DNA from: Roseovarius sp. UBA6217
Lineage (GTDB): Bacteria; Pseudomonadota; Alphaproteobacteria; Rhodobacterales; Rhodobacteraceae
NCBI GenBank assembly: GCA_002421985.1
Contig: DISF01000054.1
Span: forward strand, 1-9,853
Length of the DNA: 9,853 nucleotides
Direction of reading: 5' to 3'
Part shown: piece after piece, positions 1-5,301 of the stretch
Layout: the number at the start of each line of letters is the position of its first letter
Numbering within the stretch: the stretch's first letter is position 1
Notes under the pieces: model-generated
What the model saw: only the letters and a program-made list of their open reading frames with translations
What the model was told of the DNA's origin: nothing
Database searches by the model: none
Position numbers and translations under genes: made by a program

Positions 1-704
1 CCGTGCCGGTTGGGCAGGCCAAAGCTGATATTGGACGCCCCGCAGGTGGTGTTGACGCCCAGTTCCTCGCGCAGGCGGCGCACCAGCGTAAACACCTGCC
101 GCCCCGCCGTCGCCATCGCCCCTACCGGCATGACCAGCGGATCAACCACGATATCATGCGCGGGAATGCCAAAATCGGCGGCGCGCTCGACGATTTTCTT
201 TGCCACCGCAAAGCGCACGTCCGGATCCTCGGAAATGCCGGTATCGTCGTTGGAAATCGCCACCACCGGCACGTTGTATTTCTTGACCAGCGGCAGCACG
301 TATTCGAGCCGCTCTTCCTCGCCCGTCACCGAATTGAGCAGCGGGCGACCATGCGCAGCCTTCAGCCCCGCCTCGAGCGCGGCGGGCACGGATGAATCGA
401 TACAAAGCGGCAAATCGACAAGCCCCTGCACCAGCTCGATCATCCGCGTCATCAAGGGCGGTTCGGTCTCGTTGGGGTTGGGGTTGGAATTATAGACCAC
501 ACCCGCATTGATATCGAGCACGTTCGCCCCGGCGGCGGCCTGCGCAATGGCATCCGACTCCACGGTCGAAAAATCGCCCGCCTCAAGCTCGGCGGCCAGC
601 TTCTTGCGGCCGGTGGGGTTGATGCGTTCGCCAATGACGCAGAACGGCTCGTCAAAGCCGATGACGGCGGTGCGGGTCTTGCTCTCTACGATGGTGCGGG
701 TCAT
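1..704 (-). CDS. Methyltetrahydrofolate:corrinoid methyltransferase (pterin-binding, DHPS-like TIM barrel), 3' end outside window
   Basis: This protein is expected to bind 5-methyl-tetrahydrofolate and pass the methyl group to the cobalt of a separate corrinoid protein in the cytoplasm. The 234 visible residues show the pterin-binding barrel: VIGERINPTGR (residues 23-33), DINAG (64-68), CIDSS (101-105), NSVTGEE (124-130), SNDDTGI (151-157), DPLVMPVGA (188-196) and GASNISFGLPNR (222-233), all diagnostic of the MetH pterin domain, AcsE and MtgA group. It begins with the pterin domain, so there is no N-terminal homocysteine domain; the C-terminus is cut by the window edge, so a fused cobalamin domain cannot be excluded, although relatives are usually single-domain. 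The ATG at 704 follows an AAGGA Shine-Dalgarno at 6 bases spacing, and only three bases separate it from the MetF-like stop, so the two are co-transcribed. Family certain; methyl acceptor inferred. Confidence 0.9.
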   Translation of the reverse strand, partial: MTRTIVESKTRTAVIGFDEPFCVIGERINPTGRKKLAAELEAGDFSTVESDAIAQAAAGANVLDINAGVVYNSNPNPNETEPPLMTRMIELVQGLVDLPLCIDSSVPAALEAGLKAAHGRPLLNSVTGEEERLEYVLPLVKKYNVPVVAISNDDTGISEDPDVRFAVAKKIVERAADFGIPAHDIVVDPLVMPVGAMATAGRQVFTLVRRLREELGVNTTCGASNISFGLPNRH

Positions 705-707
705 GTC

Positions 708-1634
708 TTATCCTTGCTTGTCGGCCGGGGTGCCCGAGGCACCGCCGTTGTCGATCACCCATTGGGCATTGGTCTTGATCCCGCCCAGCGGGAAGAAATG
801 AACGCGCTCGATCAGGCAGGCCGGATCGGCGGCCTTGTGCGCGGCGAGCGCCGTCAGAACCTCTGTCGGCTCGTAAGGCAGCAGAAGCTTCGATACATCC
901 ATCGCGCGTTTCTGCAAGACTTTCAAGGACGGCCCGACGCCGCAGGCGATGGCGAACTTGATGAGCGTGTGCAATTTCGCGGGTCCGGCAATGCCGATAT
1001 GGATGGGCAGGGTGATCCCTGCGTCGCGCAGGGCGCAGGCCCATGTGATGATCGGCGCAGCGTCAAAGGCGAATTGCGTGACAATCGCCATCTGGGCATC
1101 GGTGGTCTCGGAAAACCTCTGTTTCAAGCGCAGCGCGTCCTCGACGTTTTTCATGCTGCCATCGGGGTCGATGTCGCGGTTGCCCTCGGGGTGGCCCGCA
1201 ACATGCAACCGCTTGAACCCCGCGCGGTCGAACGCGCCCGATTCCAGAAGCTGCATCGCGCAATGAAAATCGCCATGCGGCTGCGCCACGCCGCCGGCCA
1301 GCAAAAGCGCCTGCTCCACATCCGCCTCGCCCTGATAGCGCGCGATCCAGTCATCGAGCGTGGCCGCGTCCTTGATGATCCGGGCCGGGAAATGCGGCAT
1401 CACGGCATAGCCGTCGCGCGCCAGCCGCGCGGCGGTGGCCACCATGTCCTCGATGGGGGTGCCCTCGATATGGGCGATACAGACGCGCGTGCCCGCGGGC
1501 AGCAGGGCGCGGAAATCCTCGACCTTCCCGGCGGTGCGCGGCATCACCTCGATGGAATAGCCCTCTAGGAATGCCTCCACCTGGCCATTGACGGGGGCCG
1601 CGCTCTCATGCTTGCGGAAATTCAACAGTGCCAT
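708..1634 (-). CDS. metF: Methylenetetrahydrofolate reductase, divergent MetF family
   Basis: It should reduce 5,10-methylene-tetrahydrofolate to 5-methyl-tetrahydrofolate using FAD, supplying the methyl donor used by the next gene. The 308 residues match the family length of about 290-310. Visible MetF landmarks are IEVMPRT at residues 28-34, aligning with the FEFFPP region and carrying the catalytic Glu (E29), LLLAGG at 110-115 in place of the usual RGD loop, AGHPEGNRD at 146-154, and TQFAFD at 186-191. The substitutions are typical of a divergent alphaproteobacterial branch rather than the enterobacterial enzyme. I chose the ATG at 1634 because GGGAGG lies five bases upstream; an in-frame GTG at 1667 would overlap the previous stop by four bases but has no good ribosome binding site. 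It lies between the virulence-factor-family gene and the methyltransferase on one leftward operon. Family firm; the start is likely rather than proven. Confidence 0.88.
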   Translation of the reverse strand: MALLNFRKHESAAPVNGQVEAFLEGYSIEVMPRTAGKVEDFRALLPAGTRVCIAHIEGTPIEDMVATAARLARDGYAVMPHFPARIIKDAATLDDWIARYQGEADVEQALLLAGGVAQPHGDFHCAMQLLESGAFDRAGFKRLHVAGHPEGNRDIDPDGSMKNVEDALRLKQRFSETTDAQMAIVTQFAFDAAPIITWACALRDAGITLPIHIGIAGPAKLHTLIKFAIACGVGPSLKVLQKRAMDVSKLLLPYEPTEVLTALAAHKAADPACLIERVHFFPLGGIKTNAQWVIDNGGASGTPADKQG

Positions 1635-1663
1635 CACGGCCTCCCAGATGGTGCGCGGGGCAG

Positions 1664-1960
1664 TCACGCCCAGCCATCATTTGCGATCAGCGCCTTCAGG
1701 CGCGCCTGATCGTAATCGGCATCGAGCCGCGCGGCCTCGCGTCGCGCGACCTCCTCCGCCTCGCCCTCTGCCGGGTAGGAAGCGGCCTTGCGCCACTCGG
1801 CAAGATAGTCATCGGTGCCGGCCGCGCCGGTCTTCATCGCCGCGCGGTCGATGGCCTGCTCGAAACGCTCGGGCAGTTGCACCTTGGCAGCGCGCCGCCC
1901 CTTGCCGACGATGACCTGCGCGGGAATGTCGCGCCAGTAAACGATGGTAACATCAACCAT
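1664..1960 (-). CDS. Small 'virulence factor' family protein (PF13769-like), likely partner of the MetF-like enzyme
   Basis: This 98-residue soluble protein resembles the small proteins labelled 'virulence factor' that precede MetF-like genes in Rhodobacterales. The N-terminus (MVDVTIVYWRDIPAQVIV) looks like a beta-strand segment and is followed by a basic GKGRRAAK patch; the rest is charged and helical, with a DDYLAEW motif near residue 50 and a Glu/Arg-rich stretch at 65-90. There is no signal peptide, membrane segment or secretion motif, so the family name is probably misleading. The ATG at 1960 has GAAGGA seven bases upstream. Its TGA at 1664-1666 lies 29 bases before the preferred MetF start, and it appears to be the first gene of the operon. 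Family recognition is from memory of the sequence and synteny; the biochemical role is unknown, and a structural or assembly role with MetF or the methyltransferase is inference. Confidence 0.75.
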   Translation of the reverse strand: MVDVTIVYWRDIPAQVIVGKGRRAAKVQLPERFEQAIDRAAMKTGAAGTDDYLAEWRKAASYPAEGEAEEVARREAARLDADYDQARLKALIANDGWA

Positions 1961-2032
1961 GACCGATTCCTTCTCCCACGGCTCTGTCTAGGTGACGCAA
2001 GGCCGCGCAGAGGGCCGGATTTCGACTTAACA

Positions 2033-2050
2033 GCGACGCGTTGCGACGCG
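2033..2050. repeat. Tandem 8-base direct repeat upstream of the C1 operon
   Basis: The octamer GCGACGCG occurs at 2033-2040 and again at 2043-2050, a 10-base period that places both copies on the same face of the helix. It lies about 75-90 bases upstream of the first ATG of the leftward operon, just downstream of a possible weak -10 (TAGACT on the minus strand). It could be an operator for a direct-repeat-binding regulator, or chance in GC-rich DNA. I could not identify a convincing -35 element, nor any recognisable SAM-II or SAH riboswitch in this 170-base leader. Confidence 0.3.
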
Positions 2051-2131
2051 CATAGTCTAGCCGCGCCACAGCGGGCCTGCCACCGCGCGCCATCTGAATA
2101 ATTCTCACGATCATGTTGGGGCGTGGCATGC

Positions 2132-2162
2132 AAAACGGGCGGCGCTTGCGGCACCGCCCGTT
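2132..2162 (-). terminator. Rho-independent terminator of rplY
   Basis: A 9-bp perfect stem (2134-2142 with 2154-2162) extends by three further pairs, one of them G-U only in the minus-strand RNA, around a five-base loop, and is followed in the leftward direction by TTTT. The wobble pairing and the T-tract both favour minus-strand use. It lies 22 bases beyond the rplY stop and separates rplY from the C1 operon. Confidence 0.85.
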
Positions 2163-2184
2163 GCAGATCCGTCCGTGGCCGGGC

Positions 2185-2823
2185 TCAGGCCTCGGCAGGT
2201 GCCTCTTCGCCGGCACCATCACCATCGTCATCCGCATCCTGGCTGCGCAGCGCCGAGGGGGCCGAGATGTTGCAGATCACGAAATCGCGGTCGATGGTAG
2301 GCTTCGCGCCCGCCGGCAGATCGACCATCGAGATTGTCATCGTGTCGCCGACATTCTCCAGCTTCGAGAGGTCAACCACCACCTTCTCGGGAATGTCGCC
2401 CGCCGTCACCACAAGCTCGATCTCGGGGCGCACAACGGTCAGGACGCCGCCCTTGCGCAGGGCCTTGCAGTCCTCCGCATTGATGAACTCGACATGAATG
2501 AACAGGTTGATCTTGGTGGTGCGGCGCAGGCGCATGAAATCGACATGCGTCGGCAGGTCCTTGACCACGTCGCGCTGCACGTCGCGGCAGATCACGCGCA
2601 CATCCTCGTGGCCATCGACCTTGAGGTTGAAGAGCGTCGATTTGAACCGCCCCTTGCGCAGCCGTTTCAGCAATTCGTTGAACGGCATCTGGATGGGCAG
2701 CGGGGCCACATCCCCCCCGAAAACAATCCCCGGAACCATATGCGCGCGGCGCGCGGCACGAGCGGCGCCCTTGCCTGTCCCCGTGCGTTCCTGGGCGTGA
2801 AGATCAGGAATTTCTCCAGCCAT
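2185..2823 (-). CDS. rplY: 50S ribosomal protein L25, general stress protein Ctc (two-domain form)
   Basis: L25 binds the loop-E region of 5S rRNA in the large ribosomal subunit. The 212-residue product is the long Ctc/TL5 form: an N-terminal 5S-binding barrel at about residues 5-95, opening with the RTGTGKGAAR signature at 13-22 and PGIVFGG at 31-37, then a C-terminal beta domain to about residue 187 containing VRPEIELVV and DIPEKVVVDLS. It ends in an Asp/Glu/Ala tail, as is common in this family. The ATG at 2823 was chosen over an upstream in-frame ATG at 2919 because the protein family begins at MAGEIP and because AAGGAG lies seven bases upstream; the longer reading would cover the leader hairpin. 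The neighbour that usually follows, peptidyl-tRNA hydrolase, is not present; a terminator follows instead. Confidence 0.95.
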   Translation of the reverse strand: MAGEIPDLHAQERTGTGKGAARAARRAHMVPGIVFGGDVAPLPIQMPFNELLKRLRKGRFKSTLFNLKVDGHEDVRVICRDVQRDVVKDLPTHVDFMRLRRTTKINLFIHVEFINAEDCKALRKGGVLTVVRPEIELVVTAGDIPEKVVVDLSKLENVGDTMTISMVDLPAGAKPTIDRDFVICNISAPSALRSQDADDDGDGAGEEAPAEA

Positions 2824-2843
2824 GTTGTCTCTCCTTGGTAAAG

Positions 2844-2872
2844 GCGGGGTGCCTCCAAGGCTGTCACCCCGC
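2844..2872 (-). promoter_or_regulatory. Hairpin in the rplY 5' leader
   Basis: A 7-bp GC-rich stem (2844-2850 with 2866-2872) stacks on an inner 4-bp stem (2851-2854 with 2858-2861) with a four-base bulge on one side. On the rplY transcript it ends about nine bases before the AAGGAG ribosome binding site. Only CTTTACC follows, which is too poor a T-tract for a standard terminator. It may control translation or mRNA stability of rplY, or be an attenuator. The structure is seen in the sequence; its function is unknown. Confidence 0.4.
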
Positions 2873-2908
2873 GTGAAGCCGCGCTGATAGACCACGCCAG
2901 CCCGCTTG

Positions 2909-2934
2909 AAAAGGCCCAAAAGCGGCGCTTTGGC
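2909..2934 (-). terminator. Probable terminator after lldD
   Basis: On the minus strand an imperfect stem of about seven pairs (GCCAAAGC with GCTTTTGGGC, one or two bulged bases) with a GCC loop is followed by CCTTTT. It lies about 50 bases beyond the lldD stop, directly after the repeated motif. The stem is imperfect and the T-tract short, so some read-through into rplY is possible. Confidence 0.45.
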
Positions 2935-2957
2935 GTTTCTTCTTGGCCAAAATACTC
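2935..2957 (-). repeat. Copy 1 of a Rhodobacterales-type intergenic motif
   Basis: Read on the minus strand this is GTATTTTGGCCAAGAAGAAAC flanked by GA at its 5' side. A second copy with the same ATATTT-GGCC-AGAAGAAAC core is at 7677-7699. In both cases the motif lies in the 3' flank of a gene and reads in the same sense as that gene (lldD here, glpX there). I recall this sequence as very common between genes in Rhodobacterales; its role is not known to me. Confidence 0.6.
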
Positions 2958-2982
2958 ATTTTCCGCCCTGTGGGCTGTGCGC

Positions 2983-4146
2983 TTAGGCCCAATCCCCGGC
3001 GAAATCGCGTGGGATCATCAGCACGTCGCGATCGAGATCATGCACATCGCGCCGCCCGCACAGCCCCATCGTGGTATCAAGCTCCTTGCGGATCAATTCG
3101 AGCGCCTCGCTGACACCTGCCTCGCCCCGCGCGCCCAGCCCATAGACAAAGGCGCGCCCGATATAGGTGCCGCGCGCGCCAAGCGCCAACGCCTTGAGCA
3201 CGTCCTGCCCCGAGCGGATACCGCTGTCGAGATGCACCTCTATCCTGTCACCCACGGCATCCATGATCGCGGGCAGCGCGCGGATCGACGACAGCGCGCC
3301 GTCAAGCTGCCGCCCGCCGTGGTTCGACACGATGATGGCATCCGCGCCCACGTTGAGCGCCTCGAGCGCATCGCGCGGGTCGATGATCCCCTTGATGATG
3401 AGCGGGCCATCCCACATCTTGCGGAATTGCCGGATGCGGCCCCAGTCGAGCGCCTGATCGAAGGCTTCCGCCGTCCACGCCGAGAGCGACGAGGGGTCCG
3501 TCACCCCCTTGGCATGGCCCACGATATTGCCGAAGCTGCGCCGCTTCGTGCGCAGCATCCCAAGGCCCCAGTGTATCTTGGTCATCATGTTGGCCACCGA
3601 TTTCACGGTGAGTTTTGGCGGGGCGCTCAGGCCGTTCTTGAGATCCTTGTGGCGCTGCCCCATCATCTGCAAATCGACCGTAATCATCGCCGCCGAGCAT
3701 TTCGCCGCCTTCGCGCGGTCGAACAGGCGCTGCATGAAATCATCGTCCTTGAGGGTGTAGACCTGAAACCAGAACGGCTTTTCGGTGTTCTCGGCCACGT
3801 CCTCGATGGAACAGATCGACATCGTGGAAAGCGTGAACGGCACGCCGAACTTTTCCGCCGCGCGCGCCGCCTTGATCTCGCCATCCGCGTGCTGCATCCC
3901 CGTGAGGCCCACCGGGGCAAGGCCCACCGGCATCGCCACCGCCTGCCCGATCATCGTGCTGGCAAGGTTGCGGCCGGTCATGTCGATGGCCACCCGCTGT
4001 TTCAGAAGCAGCCGCGCGAAATCGGTGGTGTTGTCACGGAATGTCTGCTCGCTCCAGCTCCCCGATTCCGCGTAGTCATAGAACATCCTGGGCACGCGAC
4101 GGCGATAGATTTGCTTGAGATCGTCGATATTGGTGATGACGGGCAT
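2983..4146 (-). CDS. lldD: FMN-dependent L-lactate dehydrogenase (alpha-hydroxy-acid oxidising family)
   Basis: The enzyme oxidises an L-alpha-hydroxy acid, most likely L-lactate to pyruvate, passing electrons through FMN to the respiratory chain. All 387 residues fit the family length. The (beta/alpha)8 barrel carries the expected active-site set: the N-terminal FYDY tyrosines (23-25), Y130 in QVYTLKD, D158 in TVDLQMMGQR, K252 in IIKGI, and the signature SNHGGRQLD (274-282) with catalytic H276 and R279. The FMN-phosphate region LDSGIRSGQDVLKALALGA begins at 306. The ATG at 4146 has GGAG six bases upstream. A TetR-family gene lies 97 bases upstream on the same strand and rplY lies downstream beyond a repeat and weak terminator. 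The substrate could instead be glycolate, mandelate or another hydroxy acid; lactate is favoured by overall resemblance only. Confidence 0.88.
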   Translation of the reverse strand: MPVITNIDDLKQIYRRRVPRMFYDYAESGSWSEQTFRDNTTDFARLLLKQRVAIDMTGRNLASTMIGQAVAMPVGLAPVGLTGMQHADGEIKAARAAEKFGVPFTLSTMSICSIEDVAENTEKPFWFQVYTLKDDDFMQRLFDRAKAAKCSAAMITVDLQMMGQRHKDLKNGLSAPPKLTVKSVANMMTKIHWGLGMLRTKRRSFGNIVGHAKGVTDPSSLSAWTAEAFDQALDWGRIRQFRKMWDGPLIIKGIIDPRDALEALNVGADAIIVSNHGGRQLDGALSSIRALPAIMDAVGDRIEVHLDSGIRSGQDVLKALALGARGTYIGRAFVYGLGARGEAGVSEALELIRKELDTTMGLCGRRDVHDLDRDVLMIPRDFAGDWA

Positions 4147-4243
4147 GGGGCTCTCCGAAATTGGTCAGATGGATTTACCGCTACGGGCGGCACCGCGCAA
4201 TCCTCCGGTTTGACGCGGGCGCGGGCAGGTCGTGGCGGCAGCC

Positions 4244-4837
4244 CTACGCCGCGCCCGCCACCGTGCGGCGCACCATGTCCCAATAAAGCGCCTCGACCTC
4301 GGCAAGGCTCAGCCGTCCCTGGGCACGAAACCAGGTGTTGATCCCCGTCAGCATCGCGATCAGCGCCATTGCCGTGATGCGCGGCTCGGCCACGGCAAGG
4401 CGGCCCTCGGCCACGCCCCGGCGCAGGATCGCCTCCAGCCGGGTCTCGTAATCGCGGCGCAACCCCTCGATGATGTCAAAGTTTTCCGGCACCAGATTGC
4501 GCAATTCCATGTAGGAGACAAAGACCGCATCCGCGCGCCGCGTGTTGAAACGGATGTGAAAGCGGGTAAAGGCCTCGAGCACATCCAGCGCCGCGCCTTT
4601 CGGGGCCACGGCGTCCCACCCGGCCAGAAGATCCTCCAAATGGGTGCGCATCAGATCGAACAGAAGCGTCTGCTTGTCGGGCGTGTATTTATAAAGCGCA
4701 CCCGCCTGCACGCCCACCTCGCCTGCGATCTTTCGCATGGAAACAGCGGCATAGCCATGCTGAGCGAAAAGCCGCAGCGCCGCCTCGCGCACCCTTGGGC
4801 CGGTGATGTCGGAATGCGATCCTTGCGTGCGTGCCAT
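4244..4837 (-). CDS. TetR/AcrR-family transcriptional regulator
   Basis: This is a 197-residue one-component repressor-type regulator. The N-terminal TetR DNA-binding domain covers about residues 13-60: a first helix with EAALRLFAQHGY, then the helix-turn-helix SMRKIAGEVGVQAGALYKY (33-51), with the YKY segment and following DKQTLL typical of the family. The C-terminal two thirds are helical and would bind an unidentified ligand and dimerise; AMALIAMLTGINTWFRAQGRLS near residue 155 resembles the TetR C-terminal dimer core. A palindrome just upstream is the likely autoregulatory operator, and no Shine-Dalgarno precedes the ATG at 4837. lldD follows on the same strand after 97 bases and a lipoprotein gene is divergent, so either could be a target. 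The ligand and regulon cannot be read from the sequence. Confidence 0.9.
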   Translation of the reverse strand: MARTQGSHSDITGPRVREAALRLFAQHGYAAVSMRKIAGEVGVQAGALYKYTPDKQTLLFDLMRTHLEDLLAGWDAVAPKGAALDVLEAFTRFHIRFNTRRADAVFVSYMELRNLVPENFDIIEGLRRDYETRLEAILRRGVAEGRLAVAEPRITAMALIAMLTGINTWFRAQGRLSLAEVEALYWDMVRRTVAGAA

Positions 4838-4843
4838 GCCAAC

Positions 4844-4871
4844 GGTTTATCTGAACACGCGTTCAGATCAA
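4844..4871 (-). promoter_or_regulatory. tetR core promoter with an embedded palindromic operator
   Basis: The 20-base sequence at 4849-4868 has 8-base inverted arms (ATCTGAAC and GTTCAGAT) around ACGC, a typical TetR-dimer operator. On the minus strand a -35-like TTGATC (4871-4866), a 16-base spacer and a -10-like TAAACC (4849-4844) bracket it, so the operator fills the spacer and bound repressor would block RNA polymerase. The predicted transcript start falls at or next to the tetR ATG. The palindrome is certain; the promoter elements are moderate matches. Confidence 0.6.
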
Positions 4872-4936
4872 GGCCCCGCTTGCCCCCGCCCCCCCGGACT
4901 GGCAAGAATGGGGCAGAGCTCCGCAGCGAGGCCCCG

Positions 4937-5227
4937 ATGCGCCCCTTCCCGCCCTGCCTTTTCGCGCTTGTCGCGCTTGCAGCCTGCACCGAACCCTATC
5001 CGCTGGCCCCCGAGCTGGTGGCCTCGGGGGCCGACGCCCCCTACCCCGCGCTTGTGCCCGCAGAGCAGATCACGGCGCAGGTGCCGCCCGCCGCCACCAC
5101 CCCCGCCGAGGCCGCCCCCGCCGTCACCACCCGCGCCGAGAGCCTGCGCGCGCGCGCAGGCCGGTTGCGCGGCCCGGTGATCGACGCCGAGACGCAAACC
5201 CGGATGCAACGCGGCGTGGGTGGCTGA
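4937..5227 (+). CDS. Small proline/alanine-rich lipoprotein of unknown function
   Basis: This 96-residue protein has a bacterial lipoprotein signal: a short basic start (MRPFPP), a hydrophobic stretch (CLFALVAL) and the lipobox LAAC with the acylated Cys at residue 17. Lipidated export to the envelope is therefore predicted. The mature part is low in complexity, with many Pro, Ala and Thr residues between about 45 and 70, then a basic, helix-prone segment with AESLRARAGRLRGPVIDAETQTRM. No catalytic motif is seen. GAGG lies six bases before the chosen ATG; the longer open frame leftward runs antisense to tetR and has no comparable start. It precedes hom by 74 bases in the same orientation and is divergent from tetR. 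I do not recognise a named family. Coding is supported by the signal peptide, the ribosome binding site and the position. Confidence 0.7.
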   Translation: MRPFPPCLFALVALAACTEPYPLAPELVASGADAPYPALVPAEQITAQVPPAATTPAEAAPAVTTRAESLRARAGRLRGPVIDAETQTRMQRGVGG

Positions 5228-5233
5228 GCCGCG

Positions 5234-5262
5234 TTGCAAGCCACGCGCGAACCCGTTACATC
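5234..5262 (+). promoter_or_regulatory. Candidate sigma-70-type promoter of hom
   Basis: TTGCAA (5234-5239) and TACATC (5257-5262) are separated by 17 bases in the gap between the lipoprotein gene and hom, placing a start site about 33 bases before the hom ATG. The -35 matches consensus at four of six positions and the -10 at three. This is a weak prediction; hom may instead be read from the lipoprotein promoter. Confidence 0.3.
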
Positions 5263-5301
5263 GCGCCGCAACGCCCGCGGCTTTGAGTATCGGAGACAGC
5301 C

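Noticed and set aside
1961..2131. A SAM-II or SAH riboswitch before the C1 operon
   Set aside because: I looked for the conserved cores of both and found neither; only short GC-rich pairings and the direct repeat are present.
2824..2919. An N-terminal extension of L25 starting at 2919
   Set aside because: The added residues are not L25-like, cover the leader hairpin, and the ATG at 2823 has an ideal AAGGAG.
4147..4190. An LldR-like operator (ATTGGTC...) upstream of lldD
   Set aside because: ATTGGTCAGATGGATTT has only partial symmetry; the arms do not match well enough to claim an operator.
2977..4341. A 454-codon plus-strand frame antisense to lldD
   Set aside because: The lldD product has every active-site residue on the other strand; this frame is an Arg/His/Pro-rich shadow without a ribosome site.
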